This document shows positions 23,581-36,860 of a stretch of DNA of 64,000 bases, piece after piece. The position numbers were made by a program, and so were the translations under genes. This stretch comes from Paragonimus skrjabini miyazakii. Its lineage: Eukaryota; Platyhelminthes; Trematoda; Plagiorchiida; Troglotrematidae. Location: contig JTDE01000151.1 of assembly GCA_014338405.1 (NCBI GenBank), positions 285,117 to 349,116 on the forward strand, in the 5' to 3' direction. The notes below the pieces were generated by a model. The model searched no databases and was not told the DNA's origin. It worked only from the letters and a program-made list of their open reading frames with translations. Each line of letters begins with the position of its first letter. Positions within the stretch are counted from its first letter, which is position 1.

Positions 23581-26500
23581 CTGAAGCACATGGTTAGAGA
23601 ACAAAACATGAACAACGGTTGGACGATTAGCAAATGATGCAACGGTAGATTTTCCAATGGGATGCATTGTTAGGATTGCAGCTTTGTAAATTTTGTACGT
23701 AACCTGTTGATGAAATGATGGCTGACCAATTCAGTGTTATGCGTACAGCAAATCCTATCGCTCGAATGGCCAAGCAAAACCTGCTTGTTTGACCGGAATG
23801 AAGAGTTGATTTTGTACTGCATAAAAGGAACTGTTATGTGGCTGACATAACCGCCTCTAACAACTAAAACAGAATCATAGTATGCTTAATAAATATCATC
23901 TTGGACGTCAATAATGAAAATAGTTTTTGCCACTCAGTCAGGCAAAAACATGTGAACTGTCGTAGACGCTACCAATATCTGAATTCAAAATACCAACATA
24001 AATCAGACCATAAAATTAAACCGACTATTTTTTTCAGTATTTTAGATAAAATCTGTCAACACTATATCGCTTATTTAGGAACGAGGAAACTGATTACTAT
24101 TAGCCGTGGCTCCAAGGAATCACCATATCATTTAAACCCGAATGAAATTATTAAGAAAACCATGGTCATATACAACGTGTACGGACTTAAGACAGGGAAT
24201 GAACCTCTTCTCGTTGCGCCAGCTTCAAGCCAAACACAATATTGTTACCACGGCCGAATGGTCCGTGATGCAATGTATGGTTAACTCAATTCGTGGACTA
24301 TAGAGGCAAATATTAGCCACTATTTCAACTGCCATAGTGTTGAAAGCTGTCCAATTGATACATGCCATTGAAGTGAGCATGTCAACAACTCGGGAAAATG
24401 AAATAAAGTTAACCCTTTAGTCATATCTGCTTAACTTTTGTTTCACACTTATTTCTACTTGTAAAAAGGACACAGTTAAAGTAGGAATATTCATAACTTT
24501 TAACCTCTGTACAACTTACTGGCTACGAATGTTCAGCTGCGGTTGATAACAGTTTCAAACAGCAGCCAACTACTTACACGTGACGCTTGATTACGATCAT
24601 CTTTGAATAAATAACTTGCAGAAAACCTTGCCAACCAATTGGTCGTCAGACATTTCCATGTGTTTATTTAGTTAAGCGTTCTGTGTAGAAATTTCAAAGG
24701 CATTAGAGATAACCCCTGAAATGACTGGAACTTTGTTACAGTTGGTTCTTTGGATCCAACTCAAACAGCTGGTGAGGAATGCACTATGGGATTTAACCAT
24801 AAGTTAATCGAAAACATGCGGCTATTTTCCAAAGTAACTTGTGGTGTTTTCAGTTTAGATTCTATCGGTTTCCTATAAAAAAGTATAGTTTGTTGGTGAA
24901 AATGTAAACCAACAACTAGTTTCGGGGACGACAATCATTATCTAGAATAAAGCTAATGGATCATAACAGAATAACTGCAAGTTTATTAATCAACATTATC
25001 ATCCAAGTGTACTAATCCTGGAAAAGCAGTGGACTGCAAGATGTATGGTCACCTTAATTAGTGAGCACTGTTATGTCAGGATAAAAGTAATTAGCTTAAT
25101 GGAACTCAAAGACTTTTCACTATGACGTTAACCTGCCTATGACAGTTTATGCAGTAATCCGCAAACAGCACACACGGCTAGAGTGGACTGGCATTTCGAG
25201 AACTGTATTTGAGACTTATCAATTCAGCTTGAGTACACAAAGAATAGTAAATAATTTTGAGGGTGAAAATCGCAAAGGTTGTTGCCGTTTAATTCCAGGA
25301 AATTTAGCTCCCAACGCTTCGTGTTATGTGCAATCTGGACTGGAATGACGGTGATCGTGGATGAGTCACCCACATCGATACACCCTACACACTGCTTTTC
25401 CTCCGTCGCTCAACTGTAATTAATAGGAGAAAATCACATCAGCATAATAAATCAATGGTATGAGTTAAGTGCTTTACGATCACATACGCAACCACCACAC
25501 CTAGTGTTTAGAATCGTTACATTGAAAACTAGGAAAACGTTTTGATCAGCAATTATAATTAAGATCCCTGAATTCTACAGTGACAATATTTGAAGTACAC
25601 TGTTTCGATGTTTGGTATAACATATGTATGCCATTTTGTGCAGTATAATGCAATATTTATTACAGCGTAGTTAGCGTTTTAGCTGTTCATTTTCTGGTAA
25701 ACAGTTTGCTGCTGTAACACTGGATATGGGTTGCTTTGTAGTAGTTGCGAACTATATCGATTTTAATCAAAAATAACGTCAGTTTCGACAAAATATTTGT
25801 AACGCGTTTTGACCTTAACCGAAACATCTGCAGACTGAAAGAAAGATAACAAGCAAATATGTCGGGAACTGAGTAAGCAATGTTATACAAGATCTCAGAT
25901 ACCTATGTGAAACACAAGAAGTTTGTTGTCGATGGTCCACCTACTTCACAACGACTTGTCATATCGTTCCGTAGGATGAGTGCAGTAGTGTTACACGGAA
26001 AAGGTCACAAAACTCTGAAACGAAACTGCAAGTCACACAACATTTTGCGAGTGTTTGTACCACAAGAAGTTAAAGAATGCACACGTTTTTTGTCCAACTA
26101 ATCAAAAAATTCTTAGATTACGGAAATACACAGTTATTTGCGATGCGTTTATTTCCAATGAGTTAAGCAATAAAACAATGGCAGTTACAACGACTGGTTG
26201 GTAATACTTTTTCCCCGAACATGCTTGTATTCACCGCAAGTGTCAAGCACGATTTGAAATGTTGTCAGTTAGCGTGTGCAGGAATCGGCTAAAAGACGTA
26301 CACCACTTTGGTGTGTGCGTCACTGATGAATCTGAAATCCCCGAGTAGATGAAGCATTATATTGGGTGCGACTGAAAAGGTTTCGTGTGATTTAGTTATG
26401 CTTTCATCCTGCCGTTGTATGAAATGCTCGGCTAGTTCAAAGAAACGGTATTTTTGGCTTTCACTTTAGTGTCCCTGAGCATGTTGCGGAGTGCTAGGCT

Positions 26501-29500
26501 ATTTCGAGGTGTAGTATCTTGTCAGTAGTAACCTCAAAGGTTCAAATTCGCAAGTAAACAAAGGTAAATGAAAATAGATATTAGCGTTTTCCAAAAGAAG
26601 ACAAACTAGGATATTCCGCCTGATGTTTATTACATCGATAAGTTAGCATGAACTGAACCGAAAATTTCGCGACTGAGAGCTCAAAAGAGCGTTATCAAGT
26701 GCTACTTGTGGACATCGCATTTTGTTTGCATGCGCTTTATTATTTCCAAAATTTGTATATTTTTATAGATGTAAAGCTTGAAAGTTGTATTCACTTAATT
26801 TTCGCAACCTGTGTGATGTGTTTTAACACAAATATTCGGGATAGAAAAGCAGAGGTAAATCAAGACTTATTACAAATTGTATATGAGTAACCTTGTTGAT
26901 TTGGGTAAGAAAAGTCTCGGCCAACATGATAAACACTTGCGTGTGGGTATCAGTCAGAGTCCTCTCACAGAAAAATAAAACAATATTTGAAGTTTGCTGC
27001 AGTTTACTTGCGGCCGTACAGTGTGGTTACCACACAGTATGAGTGCAGTTGATTGGTTGGCCCGCAGTTACGATCCTACTTCAGCCATATATTTCTGAGC
27101 GAATAGTGATTAATAAACATTAAGAAAGTGCGGAGATACACGACAGAGAGTGGAACTACGAGGCGGTAGTTCAGTGACATCAGTCTAACCGACCTTGTTA
27201 TACTATCAAAGAATGTTGACGCGATCTATGCAGCTTTGGAAGAGTTTCGGGAGAAATCCCTTCCTCCAACTTTCCCCGTATTTTCGCAAAAACACCGTGG
27301 TCATTTTTGGTTCATTGTTCATCAAATAGTTCCAACTAAGAGAATTCCAGATGAAATGACGATGTTTATGGGGCAATCATTTTAGACAACCAGACAGCAA
27401 AATGAACGCTTCGAAGCAATGTAGTAAAATTATTTGGAAAACCTGTGGTAGCTGCGAATGCTATTCTTTTGCAGTGCATTTTGTTAGACAGAAGGAATAA
27501 TGAACCAGTCACGAAATGTGGTTTCACAAATTTGTTCCACTTTCACCATGTCCATGGAATAGCTCGTGGCTGATACGATTAGCAAGGGAGTGTCAATGAA
27601 ACCCAGCAGTGGACACTACTGTATAGTCTCCGTGCACCTTATATTTTCTTTCGGGATTTTTGAATGTACTTGCATGCTTTATTGATTTCATTCAGTAATA
27701 ACATTAACTTACGTCAGCATGACAAATCAGTTTATACTGACAAAGCAGGACTAAACAACTCTCATTTCATTCACATATCAGGAAATCGTTGATTACTTGC
27801 CGTTTCGGAAAATGCACATTGTTTGCACGCAACCAAAGGCCGGGATTTTGTGAGTGTCAGCTAGCGTATCATCGTAGCAGTGGGTCACTCACCATTTAAG
27901 AAATTAACAGATAAACTATAGCCTTTAGGTACCTTCACCTTGAACTTGCTGGCAACATTAATAAAACTAGCTCAACTTTCCAAACGCATACCTCAAAGGA
28001 ATTCCGAAAAGAATACTAGGTTTTTTTCTTTAGGTTAGAAGATCATCAAGTATGTGCATTTCATCCTTTCACTGAACCAACTGTCACTTTATAGGACATG
28101 TCTACGCGCCTGCTGAGTTTTTTAACAGTTGCCTGTTAAATTCTATTGTGAATTGACTGACATGTGTCGAGATGGATGTGTTTCGTACAGATGTACCCAC
28201 CGAAATCAATAAAAATGAGCGTGAATAAGCGGCTTCCAAAATACACGAACGAACGATGTGAGTCACTTGTGGGCATTTTGAGACAATGGGATTGTTCGCC
28301 AACTTTGCAAAGAAGTATTTATAGCCTCTTCCCACTTAATCACTCATGTGGCCTATTCTTTTGTAGTAGGCAACGTAGATGGGATGTAGTAACAGCTTTT
28401 GAAACGAATCGCGAATGTCACCCATATTTGTTGAGATCTGCTGAAACGTGGTCAACCATGGATCAAATAACCTGTCAACTTCTGCCAGATCAAAAGTGCT
28501 CTGTATGACCAAATCTTTTGGGATAAAAGTTATCCGGTTCATTATAAAAGAACTTGTTTAGGATTGAAGCTTCCCAAGAAGTCACACTGACCAGATCAAT
28601 AGAGTCTGACGGATTAAACAAGTAACTCTTTGTTTAACATATATGTGTGACCATTTTGGTCAACCACCTTATCATGTCCTACCTTCCTCAACAAGGCCGG
28701 CCCGATACTATCTTACCGAACGCATGCCTTTGTCAGTTCGGCAAAGTTCAAACTACGTAACATGAGCCAACAAAAATATTATTTTCACTAGCCAATTACA
28801 TTCCGGGCTTAATGGTGACAAAAAAGCTGTTTCCAGTGACAGGAAAGTGTATTGTGTTATACACTTTTGTTGAACAGCAATGTGTTCAGTGAATAACTGA
28901 GATACTATCAAGTTGAGCGTGTGACTGAAAGTCTGTTCACATACCGAATGTAACAGCGAACATTCGGACGATTTTCAATTACCAGAAACATTATATCTGC
29001 AAGTCGGTTTCAAAGCAAAAATGGCACGTCTTTGTTCGTAAATGCTTCGTTTCACATTAGTCAGACATGTGTCAAGGATAACGAAGTGGACGACCCGGAA
29101 CGATTCCGGCAACAGTTTGACCGATTTGCATTTGATTCACTTGTGCCCAACAAAACAGTTATTATGGATAGAGTGGAAGGATTTGTGCTACACCCGTCGC
29201 ACCTACAGTTAAAAGAAGATAATTTGCCCTGAATAAGTTGGAGATGGATAGTTGTTTAACCACAGAATGCAGTGTGAAAAGTCGGTTCAACATTTTGGGC
29301 GCGAATATCTGTCATAAGTTTAAGTTAGATTTCTCATGAATTTGCTGTTAACTGATATAGACTATAAGTATACAATACTTGACAGTCATTCGCAGAACAC
29401 AAATATCGACCGACCGCCTTTCATAGCAAAACCAATAACTAGATGACGATATATGCATGTCAAAGTTTAGTAACTGATGACTATAATCGTAAGGTTTCGA

Positions 29501-31199
29501 TCAGCGGAAGTGTTCTGATAACTGAATAACATTGGTTATATATATATTGATTTTGCTTGCAACCTAGAGATTCAAGGTCTCTCAGTTTGTTAGCTTCCAT
29601 CATAAAATAGTATGGTAAATTTTACAATACAAAATTGTGATATATTATGCAAATCCAAGTCACACTCACTACACTACAATTTTAACTTTTGCTATATATG
29701 TGCCAACCGGTTAAACGGCAATATGTAGTGAAAGGATGATACTCCAAATATCTTTTTATTAAAGCTTCAAATAATCTTGTTTTCTACAATAATTTAGAAA
29801 CTCATTACAGTAACGTTTAAATTCGGTGGACATTTACACAAAACACTGTATATCCTATGCAATTTTGCGTCGTTTACTTGGTTTTTAGAAATTATATGTG
29901 CTTTTTAGCTTTGATTATTGCGTTTCATACAGTGGCAACTTCTAAACAGATAATTACTGTATACAATATTTTCACATCTTGTTATAACCTATTTAAACAT
30001 AAAACGCAGTTCTCGTTAATCAGTCTGTATTCACATGTATTTCATGGCTTTTTGATACTGAGACATGCCGCACTGATAAACGAAAGCGATTAGGTTCAGT
30101 TGTAACCAACTTTTTGTCACAGAAATTAGAGGTCTTTGTTGCTGGACACCTCCATCTATTTTGTTTCTCCATAGTGAGTGAGTGCAACATTTTATTTCAC
30201 TGCTATATAAGAAGTTGACAAGAATTCTGAAGCAGAAGAATAATTGTGCACAGAAGTTTGCATTTGCTATCAACATTGAGATCATTTGCACCACAAACTG
30301 ATCTGCAATTCAATGTCACCTATGTCCTACTCTTTGCATCTGAAACAGCCAACAAAAAATGTTGTTTTCGCTGGACCTGATAAACAATATCCCGATGTTT
30401 TTACTGCTTAAGACTAATTGACTTCCACGTACCGCTTGGTATTATGTTTTGGCTGCGTGATTAGAAGTGAAGTAAGGAAACGATGAAAAGGATATTCCGA
30501 GAACGACGGATCACCATGATGATGAGCAGAAGGCTTTCTGGTTATGTTTTGTGATGCTCGATTGTACCAAACTTTCTTATAGTATACCGTAGCTACATAC
30601 GACATTCATTCGGAGCGAGTCAAAAAACGGGCTTGAATAAACTAGCACTTTTTGAACTATCTATTGGAACCTGTAGTCAACCGTTAACTTCTCAAAACTG
30701 TACACACTGTGTAACTATTCTGAGAAATCTATCGTTCATGATTGATTACAAGCACACACAATAAATCAAAAAAAAGATAAAACACGTATGGAAAACAGTG
30801 TTTACACTTGCTAGCATGAATGAACGCAAAAAACATAAGTAGAACCGTTTAACATGTCTGATAAAAATAAGACTCATATGCCAGACCAATTCAACGAATC
30901 AGAAGGCCCCATTATCATATTTTCAAGTTTAACAAAAAAGCTGATCGTGCCATTCAACACTAAACTGCCCTGAACACCCTATATTCAAAACATTTTGTGG
31001 AGCGCCAACCTCGAATTATTTCCATCAAGCAGTTACATTAGTAACTAGTTCAGCAATAGTTCCAGCATATAAGAATGATGGATGTACATTACAGTCTCTG
31101 AATGACCGTCTGTCGTCAGAATGTCAATCTTGAGGAGGCCATATCTATCCATCCAATCATAATTCAAACAGTCACATAAAACTAACAGTTCCTGCTTAC
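23581..31199 (-). other. Intron E-F
   Basis: About 7.6 kb, bounded by GTAAGC and TGCTTCAG. Open frames of up to 127 codons (for example 23901-24284 plus) fall within chance length and lack recognisable domains. Confidence 0.7.
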
Positions 31200-31769
31200 C
31201 TGGAGGTTGCAGTCGAGCCAAAAAGGTTTTCCTTCCAGTGCTGTGCTTCAGTTCGCACATGTATTCCCCGTAATCCGTTTCGGTCACCACATGAAAAAAC
31301 AACCGAAACACCAAGGTTGGAATGCTCTTGGTGATTTTGCTGTTTGTGTTATTTATATGATGATTCGGTAGGTTAGTCGTCTGTTGGGGGTAGATGGTAG
31401 CTAAATTCACCAAAATGACATCGCTCCATACTCGCATACGCTCCGCGTTTTGATCGGCCTGAGTCATTCTTGGTTCAGCATCAACTAACCGTCTACGTGA
31501 TAAAACTTGTGAGTCATTCGTTTTGTTCTTTGTGACCACTTTGAACCAAGAATAATTGAATCGTTCTTGTCTTAAAAGTTCGCCAGCAATCGTTCGTTTT
31601 GATTTGGAACGCTCGCATTTCGACGGTCTCGTTGGGGTCGAATATCGCTCGACCATGGGTAATCGTTGTTGGGGTAAGGGATTGGACCAAACGTACAGCT
31701 CGATGATAGCCTGATAGCCGACCGGAGCAGTGAAGACCGTGATCCCAGAGGGGATCAACTCCGGCGGGA
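31200..31769 (-). CDS. Exon E: fourth Ig domain, B-strand cysteine absent
   Basis: A 570-base exon, phase 1-1, in a 270-codon open frame. The acceptor is CTCAG before 31769 and the donor GTAAGC at 31199-31194. After joining it begins FPPELIPSG. The B-strand region reads AIIELYVWSNPLP: the position expected to be Cys is Leu or Tyr. The strand-C tryptophan is at about 75 (NYSWFKV) and the strand-F motif DYGEYMC ends at Cys172, so the canonical disulfide cannot form. The only other cysteine is at about 52 (SKCERSK), inside a basic insertion. A second long insertion rich in Asn and Thr precedes strand E-F. Sequons NYS, NKT, NDS and NNT suggest heavy glycosylation. The exon ends ARLQPP, just before the FN3 domain. 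Confidence 0.87.
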
Positions 31770-34700
31770 CTGAGCGTTTAACCGACAAAATAAGAGATGC
31801 TGAATTGACAACCTGTTCCTCATGTAAAAAGGATATAGTGTTAGGAGTTACATCCAATTTTATCTCATTAGCCCTTCGCCGAAATCGAGAACTAATATTT
31901 AACCGGTGAACACACTAGTGATTGGTAATGGATATCGTACTAACGACGTAGCTTTATTTATTGTCAGCGCATCTGAATTAGTTTCGTGAAGTGTCGTTGA
32001 TTTCTCCAGGAAAAAATGGCGGATTCGCTGAGTGATGTATGTCATCAGATTTCATGCTTCTTCTTTTGTTGATTCACTCGAACGCACCGGTTATCTGATC
32101 GGCTACTTTGGCTGTCGTTCAGATAAGATGTGACGCAAGCTTTTGTTGTTTGTGCTTGCAACTGCAAGCACAATATATACGAGTGCATGTTATGGACCTT
32201 TCGATCCTCCTTCAGCAGTTATGGGTAGCATTCTCCACCAACTGATAAAGGTGATAGAGAAGAAGGTTAATTTGACAACGTGATCAAGGTTACAATCCCC
32301 ACGTCATGAGCCCTGCAGGATGTGCAGTAAATTATTCAAACATTGTTAACATGACAATTATAACAACTAACCGTTTTGCCAGTGTTCTCTAACCGAAACT
32401 GTTTTTGTTAATAGCCGCTCATCACACAGAACTTTAAAAAATATTATTTTACTATAAGGTTTTCATCTGGCTAACTTATAGATTGACGTCTAAGTAGTCA
32501 CTATTTGGATTCAGCACACAATAAATGAAACTGCCATCCAACTACTCGCAGAGAAAATTTTAACTAGCAAACACTGCAGAACAGAGTCAGTGCTGTTCAT
32601 TGTTTTACTAACCGGTTGTTAGCACTGTCATGTGTTCATAACAAGCTATTGTGCCTATTTTATTTTTCATCACTAGTTGCAACACTGGACTGACAAAGTC
32701 CACAGTGAGTGAACACACATCACAAGTGAACAAACCAATAAAACACAAACGTGACCATCGCCACAATTGACAACAGTGAGAGGACATTAGGTTCTCACGT
32801 GTGATGCGGCAGCTGGTTAGTAAAAGTGCTGTGTGCAGTATAGCTTCTGCGCAGCAATAAAAATAAACGGTTATCTGAGCAAAGCCACCACTTCATTCCA
32901 AATTCGACATGCGGGTTGAGACAGAGACTCTTTGGGCGCAATAGAGGATTTGGTTACTGGTTGAAATTTGCTCGCAGTTCTCGACAGATTTAACGGTCAG
33001 CTAAGCTGTGCATCCAGTAGTTGTCAAAAATAATTACTTTACCTTAGGTTCGTTGTCAACAGTATTTACTGCCAGTAAATGTTCTGCTCATGAAATTCGA
33101 GAATAATTGTCAATTGTGTTCGGTTTTTGTCGGTCTTATCCCTGGTAAATCCTTGGTCATCACAACATCATGTGATAAGTTTAATGATTTCATTTTTACT
33201 TGACGAGTAGCGGTAATTGTGGGGCCATCATTTGGAAGTAAAAGGACAGTTGCTGCATTCTTTCCGTTGGCAATCGGGCCTGATTACCTGCGTGAATGGA
33301 TTCTATAGTACTTCTTCTCAAAAGGGATTATCTAGAAGTTTTGCGTGAGTTCATTAGTTGCTATCCGTTGTAATCGTTGTTGAGCTTTTAACTCAGTGAC
33401 GTTCTTAAACATTTAACTGTTCCATGTCATATACCGTGATTGTTTTCAACCGCTTGCCCGAACAAAACCAGGGATGACGATTACCCTTAAATGTCTACTG
33501 TATATAAACACAGTTTAAACCAACGGTGAGCGAAAATGCAAGCCGTTGTAGGTTGAAAGTTATGGTTTAGCATACATCGATCTAAAATCAGTCCTTCTGA
33601 TAAGCTGCCATTTACAAAACCTACCGAGCACATGTTTTCGTCTGTGGAAAATTTGGGCATATAGTCGAATAACTTTACACAGCAAAGTTGGAATGGTTCA
33701 TTGTGTTTAGCTTTTGTATTCACAGACTGTCCATTCGGCTTGTTTGACAGCTGGCAACCAACAGACGAACGGTAGACACAGTAGGTTGCAGAATCTTCAA
33801 GCTAACCAGATTGTATAGGACCACAAGGGCTGGGAATTTAATTAAAGCAAAACAGCTGTCCAGCCAAATCTTCAGTCATGGTCATGAATTGGGAGATACG
33901 CAAATGTCCCACTTCAAACCTGCAATGGTTGTCCGATTTCTTAAAAATACCATGTCTGTATGCACAAAATTGTCAGGGTTCCAGGGTTCAACACCGGTCG
34001 ATAAAAGATGAAGCACATGTACACGCTAAACGAAATCCCAAGAGCCTCAATACCACAGCCAACAACTCAGCCGGATAAATTATTTTTCAAGAGTCTTTCG
34101 TGGAATCGTGTTTTGCACTAGTGAACACTGAACATTGGTCAGTGAACAGTGAAATAATACGTTATGCCACAGAGCTTCACGCACCGGTCTGTAAGTTATT
34201 AGTTTAAGAAATAAACTGGTCTACGATTTTTAAATACAACGTGGTTATCAGATGTTTTGAGTCGAGTCTCACCAAGTGTTGCACAAAATGGTCTTCACTA
34301 AAGTCCAAATTGGTTTAGGGCGCTTCTACCATTGCGATACTCCATTAATGGTCTTACCTTTTGACAATCTACGTTGTGTATGGTGTCAAAATTCCCCTTC
34401 ACTAATGGCGAAACAGAGAGAAGCCACGGATCAAGAATGCAGGTAACATATTATCAAAACTTCTCTTCAGGATTGTTCAAGCATGCACCGACAACTTACG
34501 ATGCACTGTACCAGGTTCAAACATGTGGAAATCGTCTGAATGATCGATTGATAATTCCATGGGATCCATATTTGGCAAGCAGGCTTTGGTGTTTATGTGC
34601 TTTGTTGATAAACGAAGAAGACAAATCTAAGTGTTTATTCCTCTTATCCAACTTATACTAACAATGTAATCAGTCTAACTCTATGAAACTCGACGGTTCC

Positions 34701-35460
34701 TTGATACAGCTCGTCCACGTAGACGACTTCACCTCCAGTTTACGTTTAAAATTCTACCTAACTGCCTCGCTGTCGGCTTTAGGTTAGTGCACCCGGATTT
34801 TCATATACAAAGTCTCGATCGCATTTGGTAGTGATTAATAAGCAGGTTTAGCGATCACCTCAAGATAAATCACTAGTGGCCACATAAAATGACAGCAAGA
34901 TGAAGAAGTTCCAGTCAATTTACATCAAATAATTCAGTGAGATTGCTGTGCTACGGGTCAGTTCGTGCGAAGTAGTCCAGAACATAGTTTAAATAAGTAT
35001 CCAAAAATTTCACGGTTTTGGGTCATCCATCAGTAGTGATGTCACTGTCTATTCTTAAAACGATATGGGGCTTGGGTTCAATCATTGTCCAGCGTATCAA
35101 CTTTTGAAGCTCAGACACGTAAAAATCTAAACTAATATTATCCCTCTCAGGTGTTTGTCCTTTTACATTTTGCATCTCACATTGATCACAGTTACCCAGC
35201 CCTTGACCTAAGTGTTTCTTTCCATCCTATCAATCTGATAGCTGTGTGCTTGGTTAATTGTCAATTATCGCACTTCGGTTGAATGGTGCATGTATTACCT
35301 TTTTTCAGACCCAGCTCATTTTTGTCACTTTGAACTACATGATTGTCTGCAAGAACTCTGTTTGGTATGAATGTCATACTGTGTAATTAGAATTTATTTT
35401 TTGTCTTTTTGATATAGAAATTACAAACCATTTCCTGGAAACGATTTGCCGATCGAACCT

Positions 35461-35640
35461 GTTGAGGTTGTTTACTTATCCACCTTGCTGGTTTGCTCAG
35501 TAGTACCACGGCATTGCGATCTGGTTTGTGTTGGTCATACGGGGTCGTTGGTTTATCACCAAATGTTACTCAACGTTTTCTTGAAAGAGCGCACAGCACT
35601 CATCGCATAGGATTTTGCGCTCTGCGGTGCATACGCAATA
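35461..35640 (+). pseudogene. Possible decayed GIY-YIG (Penelope-like) fragment
   Basis: A plus-strand frame reads RHCDLVCVGHTGSLVYHQM, resembling the CD-x-x-YVGxTxRxL core of Penelope-like endonucleases. After a frameshift it reads TQRFLERAHSTH. The match is short and the catalytic residues are not certain. It could be the trace of an older Penelope-like insertion in intron D-E, or chance. Confidence 0.25.
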
Positions 35641-36839
35641 AGTAATTTACAGGACCATTGCTTGTCAGCTTCTTGATGCTGGTTCAACTTTGTCTACTGG
35701 CAAGGATATGGAAAAGCAATCTGTTTTGGTACAGCGCGGACATTCGGCGTAAACGCGAGATTTACAGCTGGGAGAATCAAAGTTGAGAAAACACCTGTAC
35801 GGTGGATGTGTTCGGTCTAAATTTCCTGGTTATAGGGGGTTACGTTCTGAGGAACACAACAGCAAAACGTTTGGCCTAAGAACGTATTCTGGGTGGGCTT
35901 AGTAACCGTTTGCCATAATTACACTCGCCAACATGGTGCTCGAGTAACATGAGAATTTGAGTCAAATATCCTAAATTTGTACCTTGTTTGACAGAGGGGC
36001 CGCCGTGGTGACCTATGAGAACCGATGTTCCGTCACACTGACTCACCGAGGCAGACCAATTCAGGTCCAGTTTGTATCATTGTGATAAATGACTCCATGT
36101 GTTGAGGAAGAACAAGAAAGCGCTCAGGGTGCAATTCGCGTACTTACACCTGTCAAAACGTGTGCCTGAAGTCCGACGAGGCCATCTCTTGTAGAATGAT
36201 CCATTTTATACCTTAATGATGAGGTGGATGTGACTTAATTTGGGGAGCGTTCTAGGAGATGGATCAGATATATTGTTTATATATGTTACAAGTTTGACCC
36301 TTGAAACAGAAGTGGTAGTTTTAACAGATGTACTGATTATTCATGACAGCGAACGTTTTGCAACTTAGAAAAATATACTTCGATATAAATTGCATATATG
36401 TAGCAACACAACACTATAGTGTCGTATGTACTATCCCTATGACTTCTAGGTAGATTTGTATCATAGTATTCAACCGGGGTGTAATTCGTCATCATACAGC
36501 GCTCCATTGGCGTGGAAACTCAGCTGATGAATGAATTCCGAGCACACTAAACCTTTTTCCGTTATTGTCCGTAATTTGTTTATTTTCAAAAAATTGTTTA
36601 GCTGCTCCAATTAAAATAAACCTCTGAGATCGTGAAACAACTGCGTTGCATCCTGCCAATAAATGTACGTCATTCCTCCGATGGTGAGAAGGATGAACAT
36701 TTTGCCAACTGCATCAAAATCGGCTTGGCTTCAGAAACAGTGAAATCTACCTGACAAGTTGTACGGTTATTTCGAATAATCTAATCATATGAACCGGGGT
36801 TGTGATTTGTTGGAATCGTGAGGTCATCGATTAAAGTTA

Positions 36840-36860
36840 AGTAGACAGTTACTGTCTACT
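36840..36860. repeat. Short perfect hairpin
   Basis: AGTAGACAGT (36840-36849) and ACTGTCTACT (36851-36860) are complementary around a single T. No context suggests a terminator or RNA gene; it sits in intron D-E. Confidence 0.5.

Noticed and set aside
23901..24284. 127-codon plus-strand open frame in intron E-F
   Set aside because: Chance length, and the composition is rich in Lys, Asn and Ile as expected from translated AT-rich DNA.
26318..26340. CTGATGA followed closely by GAAA, as in a hammerhead ribozyme core
   Set aside because: Only four bases separate the two core elements, leaving no room for stem II, and no flanking stems I and III were seen.
26536..26552. GGTTCAAATTC, a possible B box
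   Set aside because: The flanks do not form a T-stem and no other tRNA arm is present.
28164..28508. Overlapping open frames on both strands near 28.1-28.5 kb
   Set aside because: No motif matches a polymerase, transposase or Ig exon, and the frames on the two strands are simply shadows of a stop-poor stretch.
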